Below, in pieces: positions 53,531-61,798 of a stretch of 64,000 bases of DNA. Each line of letters starts with the position of its first letter. Positions within the stretch are counted from its first letter, which is position 1. The DNA comes from Clostridium sp. AF27-2AA (GTDB lineage: Bacteria; Bacillota; Clostridia; Lachnospirales; Lachnospiraceae). A model generated the notes under the pieces. That model ran no database searches. It was given only the letters and a program-made list of their open reading frames with translations, and was not told the origin of the DNA. The stretch lies in NCBI RefSeq assembly GCF_003478505.1, contig NZ_QUFI01000002.1:124001-188000 (forward strand). The letters run 5' to 3'. The translations under genes were made by a program, and so were the position numbers.

Positions 53531-54766
53531 CTATTTCCCTCCTTTGTTTGCTTCCATGATCTCTGTCAGGCCCTGTACGCGGGTATCGTACTGTGCCTCA
53601 GAGAAGTTTCTCGGATCAGCCTGGTCGCCATCGAAGGAAACAACCGGGATGCCGCATGCCTCGCCGATCTGACGGCTCATCTCCGGCATGAATCCGGACC
53701 ACAGCTTGCAGGAGCGGTTGGTATGTACTAACAGACCTTCTACATGGTTATCCTTGCAGAGCCTGATACGTTTGTCTCTGGCATGCTCAAGGTTCATGGC
53801 ATTCGGAACGTTTGCGTATGCACGGCACATTCCGTCAAAGTCATCGTAGATGAAGCCGAATGCGTCAGCATAAATAGTGGTTACCATGTTGATGCCTCTG
53901 CTCTTTAAGCCGGTAGAGGTAACACGCAGCCACGGCCAGCATGCGATGCCCTCGAACATGATACGGTATTTCTCTTCTGCGCGGAAGGTGGAAACGCCTT
54001 TCTCATGGTTCTCTTTGTACTCTTTTAACAGGGTCTCCATAGCATCGCCTGCTTCTTCTTTACCACGGGCGGTAACCATAACTGCCATGTGGTTTAACAG
54101 GTCAAAGCCATTGAACGGGGACGGAACATATTTTGCCTGGGAGGTTGCCTCGATCCATGCGCGGCTTGCGCGTCCGGAGGAAGCCATAACCTCTTTGAAG
54201 CGCTCATCGCTCCATTTCTTGCCGGTGTATGCTTCCAGACCATGAATGACATCCCAGAACTGAGCCTTGATGTACTCGGTCTCCGCATCGGATACCTCGT
54301 AATCCGGGTTGAACGGAATATCGATCATGAACATCGGGATATTCAGCTCTTTTGCCAGGTTTTCGTACCATTTGATCATACAGTTACAGATGTTGTTACA
54401 GCAAAGTACGAAGTCCGGCATCGGCATATCCTGCTCCGGAGCGGATTTCAGTTTTGCATAAGCAAGGGAGATACGTGCATATGCGCAGATATCGTTGGAG
54501 TAGCCCTCGCCCTCTGCCTCATTACACATTCTCTCACCGCCGCCTCTTGCTGCAATGCCGGCTGCCTGGTTTTCCGGGTAGCAGACATACAGTCCGAGCG
54601 TCTCCGGGATTTCTACCGGGAAGTTGCTGGCACACCAGCCAACCATCTCTCCGCGTTTTTTGGCCTCCATCGCATCACTGTAAGCCTTTGCCGCGATCTG
54701 GCCCAGCTTAAACTTTGCTGAGTTCGGATCTGGTGCTGGTCTGCTCTTTTTTACTTCTTCAGCCAT
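53531..54766 (-). CDS. 2-Hydroxyacyl-CoA dehydratase, larger subunit (HgdA/FldB/HadB-like)
   Basis: A 411-residue FeS subunit. Visible features: GWCASNFPVEIPETLGLYVCYPEN near 43-66, GYSNDICAYARISLAY near 88, DFVLCCNNICNCMIKWYENL near 117-136, and the C-terminal GLLVHTNRSCKLWSGFMPEM near 350-369. Cys-rich positions match those of FldB/HadB. RBS AGGAGG. It follows the activator gene by about 140 bp. The pair with the downstream subunit receives one high-energy electron from the activator per many turnovers, the known mechanism of this family. Confidence 0.93.
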   Translation of the reverse strand: MAEEVKKSRPAPDPNSAKFKLGQIAAKAYSDAMEAKKRGEMVGWCASNFPVEIPETLGLYVCYPENQAAGIAARGGGERMCNEAEGEGYSNDICAYARISLAYAKLKSAPEQDMPMPDFVLCCNNICNCMIKWYENLAKELNIPMFMIDIPFNPDYEVSDAETEYIKAQFWDVIHGLEAYTGKKWSDERFKEVMASSGRASRAWIEATSQAKYVPSPFNGFDLLNHMAVMVTARGKEEAGDAMETLLKEYKENHEKGVSTFRAEEKYRIMFEGIACWPWLRVTSTGLKSRGINMVTTIYADAFGFIYDDFDGMCRAYANVPNAMNLEHARDKRIRLCKDNHVEGLLVHTNRSCKLWSGFMPEMSRQIGEACGIPVVSFDGDQADPRNFSEAQYDTRVQGLTEIMEANKGGK

Positions 54767-54904
54767 TGTGAAAAACCTCCTTTATACATTTTCATTTCCT
54801 AAACTTAAATAGGTTCTGGCCGTCCGCACGTCACTTGCGGCGTCTGTCCGGTCTGTATCAGCTCGCGTCCTCCGCAAAGGAACACGGTAAGCTTTCTGTT
54901 TGAT

Positions 54905-55684
54905 CTATGACTGGCTGCTCTTTCCGTATGCGTAAATTGCTGCGCCGAGAGCTCCAAGTTCCTGTGCCCGCTTGTCGTAGTAGATTTCCACGCCAAGCTC
55001 CTTTGCCATGGCATTGCGGACACCGCCGTTCTGCGCCACGCCGCCGCTCATGCAGACCTCCTCGCGGATGCCTACACGCTTTGCCAGAGATGCAACCCTG
55101 GTTGCCACAGACTGGCAGATACCTGCTACCAGATCCGGGATATCAGTTCCGGATGCCAGCTGGGAAATTACCTCGGACTCTGCGAATACCGTGCAGGTGC
55201 TGGAGATGCTTGCCGGCTTTACTGCTTTTGCGGCTTCGGTTTCCAGCTGGGAAATATCAAGCTTCAGGATATTTGCCATAACATCCAGGAATCTGCCGGT
55301 TCCTGCCGCGCATTTGTCATTCATAACAAAGTTAATCATGCGTCCCTCTTCATTCAGAGAAAGAACCTTGGCATCCTGGCCTCCTATATCGATTACTGTT
55401 CTTGCGCCCGGACAAACATAGTGGACACCCAGCGCGTGACAGGTCAGCTCACTGACCTGATAATCTGCCCCATCATAGGTCTGGCGTCCGTATCCGGTTG
55501 CCACGGTGCATGCCATATCTGCCTGCGTAAGACCGCTTTCTTTCATTACATTTTCCAGTGCCTTGCTGACTCCGTCTGTTCCGACGGTAGCTACCACAAT
55601 GGAGGAGGCCACGATTTCGCTTCCATCCTTCAGGATCACTGCCTTGGATGTAGTAGAGCCAATATCAATTCCCAGTGTATACAT
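54905..55684 (-). CDS. hgdC: 2-Hydroxyacyl-CoA dehydratase activator (HgdC/FldI/HadI; ASKHA ATPase)
   Basis: A 259-residue homodimeric ATPase that injects an electron into the dehydratase. Phosphate loop GIDIGSTTSKAV at residues 5-16. Bridging [4Fe-4S] ligands are Cys125 (MNDKCAAGTGRFLDVM) and Cys164 (STCTVFAESEV), both at canonical positions. Further ASKHA motifs are VIDIGGQDAK near 97 and SGGVAQNGGV near 214. The start at 55684 is preferred because AGAGGTG lies at normal distance; a GTG three codons earlier lies inside that site. First gene of the operon by position, with a GntR-type operator and candidate promoter upstream. Confidence 0.95.
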   Translation of the reverse strand: MYTLGIDIGSTTSKAVILKDGSEIVASSIVVATVGTDGVSKALENVMKESGLTQADMACTVATGYGRQTYDGADYQVSELTCHALGVHYVCPGARTVIDIGGQDAKVLSLNEEGRMINFVMNDKCAAGTGRFLDVMANILKLDISQLETEAAKAVKPASISSTCTVFAESEVISQLASGTDIPDLVAGICQSVATRVASLAKRVGIREEVCMSGGVAQNGGVRNAMAKELGVEIYYDKRAQELGALGAAIYAYGKSSQS

Positions 55685-55802
55685 AACTGACACCTCTTCG
55701 AAATTTTTAACTGTTATTTCTATGTTTCTTTGCAGTTGTTAAAAATTAAACAAGTTTGAGCAAATAAAAACGGCGTCTTGCTTGTGTTTCACACTTTGGT
55801 AT

Positions 55803-55816
55803 TCTAGTATACAAGA
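55803..55816 (-). promoter_or_regulatory. GntR/FadR-type operator before the dehydratase activator
   Basis: TCTAGTATACAAGA, one pair short of a perfect 14-bp palindrome and sharing TATACAAG with the site at 49788. On the minus strand it includes TATACT, which could itself be a -10 box, so binding would block transcription directly. Confidence 0.55.
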
Positions 55817-55883
55817 TAAACGCCAAAAAAATTTGTTGTACGATTCCTCAATATCGCCAACAAACAGCTCAACTCATGACCTT

Positions 55884-55912
55884 ATAGTATCAAATTTATC
55901 AATGAATGTAAA
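55884..55912 (-). promoter_or_regulatory. Candidate promoter of the CoA-ester operon
   Basis: -35 TTTACA (55907-55912) and -10 TACTAT (55884-55889) with 17 bp spacing on the minus strand. The start would lie about 190 bp before the activator gene and about 60 bp before the operator. Confidence 0.4.
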
Positions 55913-56050
55913 TAGTTTCTTTGCATTTTTTGTGTTTTTTACCGAGATTTTATTTGCACACCATTTCTTTCGTTTTTTAGTTTACATAAATCATGCATTT
56001 TTTGTTTATTTTTAAACACTCTCAAATCCCTGTCAATTGTCTGAACACCA

Positions 56051-56094
56051 AGAAAGAGACGGAAATATGCGCTTCTTTGCATATTCCGTCTCTT
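56051..56094 (-). terminator. Terminator of regulator 1
   Basis: AGAGACGGAATATGC and GCATATTTCCGTCTCT form a long, nearly perfect stem followed by TTCTTGG on the minus strand, about 20 nt after the regulator stop. Confidence 0.78.
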
Positions 56095-56114
56095 CCTTTC
56101 TATAATGGATCGGA

Positions 56115-56816
56115 TCAACCATTCCTGAAATAGGTCGGATACTTGGCCGTAGCCCTGTCCGCAATGGCTGTGATCGTTTCCAGATGCCTTCCCATGCATT
56201 CCTGAACTTTCTGGATGTTCCCTTCCACAATAGCCTCAACTATCTTTTTGTGTTCCTCGATCAGCTGCGGCACACGATTATCGAAAGCCACATCAAAGTT
56301 GCGCCAGCGCGCGAGGTGCAGCATCAGGCTATCCAACATGCGCATCATGGCGCTGCGTCCTACACTGTCGATCATAATCTTATGGAATTCGGCATCCAGA
56401 TCCGGAAAACGGCCAAAGTAATCGGCCTCATCCCTGTATTTCTCCTGTTCCTTCAGATTCGCTTCCAGCCGCTTAAGCATCTGGCTGCGCTCTGCTTCGC
56501 CCAGTTCGGTAAAAATCTCATAGAGGACTTCCTTTTCCACCGCTGTACGCAGTGTCAGAAGATCCGCGATATGGCTTAAATCCATGAGACTGACATAGGT
56601 ACCCCGCTGCGGATAAATCTCAATAAAGCCAAGCTGCTTAAGACGCGTAAACACAGTGCGGATGACCGAGCGGGACACTCCGTACTCCGCAGACATCTGA
56701 TTCTCGCTGATCAGCTGTCCAGGCTCCAGGCGCAGCTGGATGATCCGGTTCAGCATCTGTTCAAAAATTTCATCTGACGTATTCGGATGACTCTCACCAG
56801 ACTTTGCGTAAATCAT
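56115..56816 (-). CDS. GntR-family transcriptional regulator, FadR/FCD type (regulator 1)
   Basis: A 233-residue regulator. The winged helix occupies residues 15-85, with recognition region ISENQMSAEYGVSRSVIRTVFTRLKQ and wing IYPQRGTYVS. The C-terminal helical FCD domain (about 90-225) normally binds an organic acid; His residues near 138, 190 and 212 may bind a metal. It is a clear paralogue of regulator 2 at 58680. It is transcribed on its own between ligase 2 and the activator operon and likely binds the TTGTATACAA-type sites. RBS GGGGAGGA. Confidence 0.92.
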   Translation of the reverse strand: MIYAKSGESHPNTSDEIFEQMLNRIIQLRLEPGQLISENQMSAEYGVSRSVIRTVFTRLKQLGFIEIYPQRGTYVSLMDLSHIADLLTLRTAVEKEVLYEIFTELGEAERSQMLKRLEANLKEQEKYRDEADYFGRFPDLDAEFHKIMIDSVGRSAMMRMLDSLMLHLARWRNFDVAFDNRVPQLIEEHKKIVEAIVEGNIQKVQECMGRHLETITAIADRATAKYPTYFRNG

Positions 56817-56896
56817 ACTCTTTCCTCCCCGCTGCTCTTATTTTACACAATTTTACGCCAGAATCAATCCGCTGTCAACCGCGGGCCAAAAGCAAT

Positions 56897-58537
56897 TTAA
56901 AGAGTATTCACGAAAGGTCCGAAACAGGCCGGGGTAGTATCCGGGTTCGTCTGAATGATCTCGGCCGCCTGTTTTTTCAGTTCTCCCAGCATAACCTTCC
57001 CGCTTGCATTCATAGGGAATGCTTCCATACGCACGATGTGTGCCGGCAGCTTATAATACGCCAGATGCTTCTCCATATGTGTCATAAGGCCCGCATTGCC
57101 AATGGTCATTCCTTCCTCCGGGATGATACAGGCCACGATCATCTCCTGCAGAACCTCTGTCGGAAGACCGATCACCTTCACATCACGGATGCCCGGGTAA
57201 TGCCAGATCACCTGCTCAATTTCCCGCGGAGAAATATTCTCTCCACCCCGAATGATCATTTCTTTTATGCGGCCTGTGATATACAGAAAATTCCGTCCGT
57301 CCAGATGTCCCATATCGCCGGTATGGAGCCATCCGTCCGCGTCAATGGTCTTTGCCGTTTCTTCCGGCAGATGATAATAGCCCTGCATGACATTGTAGCC
57401 ACGCACGCAGATTTCTCCGTCTTCCCCTGTTTGCAGGCGGGCTCCGTCCGGCGCCAGGATCCGTACCTCGCAGTGGCGCAGTACCCGTCCTGCCGTTGTG
57501 GCACGCTCTGTCTCCGAATCTCCCACATCACTGATGCTGACGCAGGGTGCGGTTTCCGTCTGTCCGTAAGATGCATGAAGGAGCAGTCCCGGAATTTCCC
57601 TGCGAATGGCATCATATTCTTCCTCACTGACCGGCGAGCCGGCAATGATGCCGTTTCGCAGGCTGCTTAAGTCATAGTCCTTATGGGCCGGATTCCTGGT
57701 GATAGCCAGGAACATGGACGGCACACCGTTTAACACCGTACAGTGATGCTTCTGTACCGTCTGCAGCACAGTTATGGTCTTATAATACTCCACCGTATGC
57801 ATGCAGCAGCCGGTATGGATACTGGTCAGCAGACTGGCCGTTAAGCCAAAACAGTGAAACAAAGGAACGGCAATCATCATCTTATCGGATTCTTCCCAGC
57901 CCATATGGCCGCAGATTTCCAGCGCGCTGTTCACCAGACTGTAATGACTCAGCATAACCCCCTTTGGCATTGCCGTTGTTCCCGAGGTAAACAGGATAGC
58001 TGCCGTATCCTCCGGCCCCACCCTCCGGATATAGCCGCCAATCTCCCGTGTCACCTTTTTCATGCGCTCCGCGAAAACAAAGCTTTTTTCTGTCATCCAC
58101 TGTCTTGCGGTATCCCGGCCAATGTAGATCCAGCGCTTCACCGTTCCCTCTAACTTCGGCGTGAGCTGTGCCACCATGTCCTCGTAAACTAGCTTTTTGT
58201 AGCCTTCTCCATAATACACAAACTCTACATCCGCATAGCGGAGCACCTGCTCCAGTTCCTCTGTGCTGTAGCAGGTATTCAGAAGGACCGGAACTGCCCC
58301 AATCTTGCTCAGGGCCAGAAATACAATGATCCAGTTGGGTGAGTTGGTACTCCAGATCCCCACATGGGTGCCTTTTCTGATTCCACAGGAAAGCATTCTT
58401 CCTACCATATAATCACTCAGCGTATCAAGATCCTTCCAGGTATAGCGCTGCTCATCTGCCTCTAGCGCGATACGGTCCGCGCTTTCCCTGACCCGGTTTC
58501 TGAGACATTCCGCAATTGTCTTTTTAATCAGCCTCAT
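56897..58537 (-). CDS. AMP-forming acyl-CoA ligase, ligase 2 (C-terminus derived from a repeat)
   Basis: A 546-residue adenylate-forming enzyme, paralogue of ligase 1. P-loop ILFTSGTTAMPKG near 175, A5 SYGQTETAPC near 315, A7 TGDMGHLDGRN near 395, A8 GRIKEMIIRGGENISPREIE and A10 Lys in MNASGKVMLGELKK. The last ~14 residues (TTPACFGPFVNTL) do not belong to the family: they are encoded by a fragment of the dispersed repeat. The start at 58537 is set by AAGGAG; the longer frame would cross the operator at 58557. A separate transcription unit from ligase 1. Confidence 0.9.
   Translation of the reverse strand: MRLIKKTIAECLRNRVRESADRIALEADEQRYTWKDLDTLSDYMVGRMLSCGIRKGTHVGIWSTNSPNWIIVFLALSKIGAVPVLLNTCYSTEELEQVLRYADVEFVYYGEGYKKLVYEDMVAQLTPKLEGTVKRWIYIGRDTARQWMTEKSFVFAERMKKVTREIGGYIRRVGPEDTAAILFTSGTTAMPKGVMLSHYSLVNSALEICGHMGWEESDKMMIAVPLFHCFGLTASLLTSIHTGCCMHTVEYYKTITVLQTVQKHHCTVLNGVPSMFLAITRNPAHKDYDLSSLRNGIIAGSPVSEEEYDAIRREIPGLLLHASYGQTETAPCVSISDVGDSETERATTAGRVLRHCEVRILAPDGARLQTGEDGEICVRGYNVMQGYYHLPEETAKTIDADGWLHTGDMGHLDGRNFLYITGRIKEMIIRGGENISPREIEQVIWHYPGIRDVKVIGLPTEVLQEMIVACIIPEEGMTIGNAGLMTHMEKHLAYYKLPAHIVRMEAFPMNASGKVMLGELKKQAAEIIQTNPDTTPACFGPFVNTL
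56909..56940 (+). repeat. End fragment of the dispersed repeat inside the ligase 2 gene
   Basis: CACGAAAGGTCCGAAACAGG and CCGGGGTAGTAT match the left end of copy 1 and the inverted right end of copy 2 almost base for base. Only about 32 bp remains; no module A or B is present. It replaces the natural 3' end of the ligase gene. Confidence 0.75.
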
Positions 58538-58556
58538 AACAAACAACTCCTTGCAT

Positions 58557-58570
58557 ACTTGTCGACAAGT
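58557..58570 (-). promoter_or_regulatory. Perfect GntR/FadR-type operator before ligase 2
   Basis: ACTTGTCGACAAGT, a perfect 14-bp palindrome 20 bp before the ligase start. Same ACTTGT/ACAAGT half-sites as the operator at 49788. A second palindrome TGTTAA-GTTA-TTAACA (58577-58592) lies just upstream. Confidence 0.68.
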
Positions 58571-58679
58571 TTTTTCTGTTAATAACTTAACACCTTTCAG
58601 GCTGATTTGCAAATATTTTTTTCGTACTCACGGACTTTCGTCAATACTGCTGATTTTCATTTTGGGCCTTTGTCTATTT

Positions 58680-59363
58680 TTAGTGGTAGATAAAATATTC
58701 CTGTGCCACCTTTTCGCGAATGTAGCGCAGACGGTTCGTGGTGTTTAAGTGCAGATGCAGGATCTCGTGGGCTTCTTTCGTCTGATTCTTCATCAGCGCA
58801 TTCATCAGTGCAGTATGCTCCTTTATAATTTCTGCCTGCCTTCCGGTTCTGACCACATCAAAGTTTCTCCAGCGCCGGAAATGAATATAATCTTCCCGGA
58901 TGATCTCCATCACATCCTTCTTTCCCACTGCGTCCAGAAGACATCCATGAAATTCATTGTCCAGGGCATAAAACGCATCCATATCAATGTTCTCCGATAT
59001 GGCCGCCCGCTGACGTTCAATACAGTCCTTCATGGCTTTCCCCATCCGTTCCCGGACCTCCTGTGATTCAAACTGCAGAAGTCGGGTTGCCTCCTGCTCC
59101 ACCGACTCCCGGATAAACAGGATCAGCTCCACTGCCTTCATGTCAATCAGGCTCACAAATGTCCCCCTCTGGGGATACACAGTCAGAAGTGTCCGTTCCT
59201 TTAACCGGCTGATGGCGGTCCGGATGATATGCCGGGATACCCCGTACTGTTTGCAAAGCTCATTCTCACTGATCTTATATCCCGGCAGATACACCAGTTT
59301 CTCTATTTTATTGCATAAATCCTCATAAATTTCTTCGCTGCTCATGGTTTCCTGCAGTATCAT
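58680..59363 (-). CDS. GntR-family transcriptional regulator, FadR/FCD type (regulator 2)
   Basis: A 227-residue regulator paralogous to regulator 1. Winged helix with ISENELCKQYGVSRHIIRTAISRLKE and wing VYPQRGTFVSLID, almost identical in the recognition part. FCD ligand domain from about residue 85 to 220. It sits upstream of ligase 2 on the same strand with a gap of about 140 bp and downstream of the AEC transporter gene. A symmetric CTGTTAT-N13-ATAACAG site overlaps its probable -10 box, suggesting autoregulation. Confidence 0.92.
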   Translation of the reverse strand: MILQETMSSEEIYEDLCNKIEKLVYLPGYKISENELCKQYGVSRHIIRTAISRLKERTLLTVYPQRGTFVSLIDMKAVELILFIRESVEQEATRLLQFESQEVRERMGKAMKDCIERQRAAISENIDMDAFYALDNEFHGCLLDAVGKKDVMEIIREDYIHFRRWRNFDVVRTGRQAEIIKEHTALMNALMKNQTKEAHEILHLHLNTTNRLRYIREKVAQEYFIYH

Positions 59364-59414
59364 AATTCCCTTCTCTCTTGCTCTCTGGATTTTTGGTTCA
59401 TATATACGAATATT

Positions 59415-59441
59415 CTGTTATTTCTATCACAATTATAACAG
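59415..59441 (-). promoter_or_regulatory. Inverted repeat over the regulator 2 promoter
   Basis: CTGTTAT-N13-ATAACAG contains a TATAAT box (59432-59437, minus strand) about 70 bp before the regulator 2 start. Position fits an autoregulatory operator; the sequence differs from the TTGTATACAA sites. Confidence 0.45.
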
Positions 59442-59462
59442 ATTTCCATTTTTTTCTTTCGC

Positions 59463-60440
59463 TTACCCCAGAATCATTGCCCAGACCGGGATGGATATCA
59501 GGGAAAGCAGGGTTGAAATAACGATACATTTGGTAGCAAAGGTATAATCACAGCCGTATTTTGCTGCCAGAATCGCGGAGGTACTGCCAGCAGGCATACC
59601 CGTGATCAGCAGGCAGACGCCGGTCAGGAACGGATCAATTCCAGCCAGTCGGCATCCTGCAAGCAGCAGCGCCGGCAGAATTACCAGACGCAGTGCCGAG
59701 ATAAACAGGGTATTGCGATCCAACATACTGCGCAAAGACATTCCGGAGAACATCATGCCAATCAGCACCATGGTCATGGCTGTGGTACAGCCGCCGGCAG
59801 ATCGTACCCCTTTATCCAGCGCGCCAAGAAGTACCTTTACAAGATCCGGCACCAGCGGAATCCCGCAGTTTAATACAGCATTATACCCCTGATTTAACGG
59901 TGCCTGGAAGATCATCAGTCCCAACCCGATATAGACAGCCACAATGCATGGATGCACAACCAGCTTTTTCACCACGCTCTTCATGTCCGGACTCTCCGTG
60001 AAGCAGGCAATGCCAGCGGACCACATCATGACACGCATCGGAATAATGAAGATGGACGCGTACATCATGCCCTCTGCGCCATAAATTCCCTGCGCGATCG
60101 GCAGTCCCAGGAAACCGGAATTGGAAACGATCGTGCAATACTGCATGACACGCTTTACTTCCTTCGGCTTATGATTATAAAGAATCTTGCTGAGAATATA
60201 GCATACCAGCTGAACCAGCAAGGAAATTGCCAGTACAACCGCAAATTTTCTTAAAATATCCAGATTAAATTCCATTCTGAAAGAATTGATGATATTGCAG
60301 GGCAGAAAAAAATACAGCACCAGATCTGTCAGAATTGCTTTTGCGTCATCCTTCAAAATCCCCGTGCTCTTTAAGATTGCTCCGGCTGCCACCAGAAAAA
60401 ACATCATGACCTGCAAAGTCCATAAATTACTGATGTCCAT
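59463..60440 (-). CDS. AEC-family (auxin efflux carrier-like) transporter
   Basis: A 325-residue membrane protein with about ten hydrophobic segments. The typical crossover motif TIVSNSGFLGLPIAQGIYG is near residue 105, and a second Gly/Pro-rich crossover LITGMPAGSTSAILAAKYGCD is near 277. Bacterial AEC members carry malate, malonate or other small acids. It follows glycerate kinase by about 95 bp across a perfect hairpin, so it may move a C3-C4 hydroxy acid used by the block. The direction of transport is not known. Confidence 0.88.
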   Translation of the reverse strand: MDISNLWTLQVMMFFLVAAGAILKSTGILKDDAKAILTDLVLYFFLPCNIINSFRMEFNLDILRKFAVVLAISLLVQLVCYILSKILYNHKPKEVKRVMQYCTIVSNSGFLGLPIAQGIYGAEGMMYASIFIIPMRVMMWSAGIACFTESPDMKSVVKKLVVHPCIVAVYIGLGLMIFQAPLNQGYNAVLNCGIPLVPDLVKVLLGALDKGVRSAGGCTTAMTMVLIGMMFSGMSLRSMLDRNTLFISALRLVILPALLLAGCRLAGIDPFLTGVCLLITGMPAGSTSAILAAKYGCDYTFATKCIVISTLLSLISIPVWAMILG

Positions 60441-60475
60441 TGTGTCTCTCCCATCTTCCGTCCATTCTATAAATG

Positions 60476-60500
60476 TGGCCGGTCACTTGCTGACCGGCCA
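60476..60500 (-). terminator. Perfect hairpin between glycerate kinase and AEC genes
   Basis: TGGCCGGTCA-CTTGC-TGACCGGCCA, 10-bp perfect arms with a 5-nt loop and no T-run. Confidence 0.6.
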
Positions 60501-60536
60501 CACAGCGAAACCTGAATTTTTCAGCTTCCGTAATAT

Positions 60537-61673
60537 TTATTTCATCTGCATGCCTACACGGATCATGCGGAAGGTTCTGTCTGCAGCGTTTGCGTAAAGC
60601 TCCTCCGCGCGCTCCAGAGCCTCTTCGATATCCATAGCACCGTTGATGGTCGGAACAATACTTTCTACGCCAAACTCATAGATTTTCTCTGCTCCATCGC
60701 CCATTCCGCCTACAATGGCAACTGCCGGAACGCCCTTTGCCTTACAGCGCATACCGATGCCGCTCGGTACCTTACCGAATGCAGACTGCCAGTCAATGCG
60801 GCCCTCGCCGGTTACAACCAGATCCGTGCCCTCTAACAGGCCATCAAAATCAATCAGATCCAGCACGGTTTCGATACCGGACTTTAAGTTTGCCTTTAAG
60901 TAACCGCACAGAGCTGCGCCCAGTCCGCCGGCCGCGCCTGCGCCTGCCTGGTTTTCTACATCCATGCCCTTCTCACGCATGAGTGCTGCGTATTTCTTCA
61001 TGCCTGCCTCCAGACGGTCCAGGATCTCCGGAGTGCCGCCCTTCTGCTTGCCAAAGGTGTAGGTTGCGCCGTCCGGTCCGGTTAACGGGTTGGTTACGTC
61101 GCACATAACCGTAATCTCAGCTTCTGCTACTGCCGGATGCAGACCGCTCATATCAATATCAGCAACCTTCTCCAGATCAGAGCCAACGCCTGTCAGCACA
61201 TTACCCTCTGCGTCCAGGAAACGAACGCCCAGCGCGCTCATAGCGCCCATGCCGCCATCGTTGGTAGCGCTTCCGCCAATTGCGATAGAAAGCTTGCGGT
61301 AACCGTGATCCAGAGCATCCTTAATCAGCTCTCCGGTGCCGTAGGTGGTGGTATTTAACGGATTTCTCTTCTCAGTCGGAACCATCGGAAGTCCGGAAGC
61401 TGCTGCCATCTCGATGATAGCAGAGTCACCATGGAACACACCGTAGGAAGCCTCGGTCTCCTCCATGAGCGGTCCGTGTACCTTTACCTTGCGGTAATCA
61501 CCCTTGGTAACAGCAATAACAGCGTCAACGGTACCCTCACCGCCGTCCGCAACCGGAACACCAACTGTCTCGCAGCCCGGGAAAATGCGCTGTGCGGACT
61601 CATTTAACAGTTTAATGATCTGGTCAGAAGATAACGTTCCCTTGAAAGAATCGGAAGCAAACAGTAATTTCAT
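60537..61673 (-). CDS. garK: Glycerate kinase, GarK/GlxK class
   Basis: A 378-residue kinase (Gly_kinase family) that phosphorylates glycerate, mostly at position 2 in this class, feeding lower glycolysis. Family start LLFASDSFKGTLSSDQI at residues 3-19, then VPVADGGEGTVDA near 40, IAIGGSATNDGGMGAMSALG near 110-130 and LVVTGEGRIDWQSAFGKVP near 283. Normal length. RBS AAGGAGG. It is co-directional with the DapA-family and GarR-like genes, giving the tail of a glucarate/galactarate or glycerate route. Confidence 0.94.
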   Translation of the reverse strand: MKLLFASDSFKGTLSSDQIIKLLNESAQRIFPGCETVGVPVADGGEGTVDAVIAVTKGDYRKVKVHGPLMEETEASYGVFHGDSAIIEMAAASGLPMVPTEKRNPLNTTTYGTGELIKDALDHGYRKLSIAIGGSATNDGGMGAMSALGVRFLDAEGNVLTGVGSDLEKVADIDMSGLHPAVAEAEITVMCDVTNPLTGPDGATYTFGKQKGGTPEILDRLEAGMKKYAALMREKGMDVENQAGAGAAGGLGAALCGYLKANLKSGIETVLDLIDFDGLLEGTDLVVTGEGRIDWQSAFGKVPSGIGMRCKAKGVPAVAIVGGMGDGAEKIYEFGVESIVPTINGAMDIEEALERAEELYANAADRTFRMIRVGMQMK

Positions 61674-61724
61674 AAAGCCCTCCTTATATAGTGGAATCTC
61701 TTATTTATGATTGTAATCGAAAAC

Positions 61725-61754
61725 GGACCGGCATTCCAGAAGAATCGCCGGTCC
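61725..61754 (-). terminator. Hairpin between DapA-family and glycerate kinase genes
   Basis: GGACCGGC...GCCGGTCC, perfect 8-bp arms followed by GTTTTCG on the minus strand; a weak terminator or processing hairpin. Confidence 0.6.
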
Positions 61755-61798
61755 ATCATCAATGCCGTAATGGTATTCTGTTCTGTATTCAGTTGAAA

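Larger units (their letters stand above)
55685..56114. other. AT-rich intergenic control region
   Basis: Between the activator gene and regulator 1. It holds a terminator for regulator 1, a candidate promoter and a GntR-type operator. The middle is markedly AT-rich compared with the flanking genes. No gene is supported on either strand. Confidence 0.6.
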
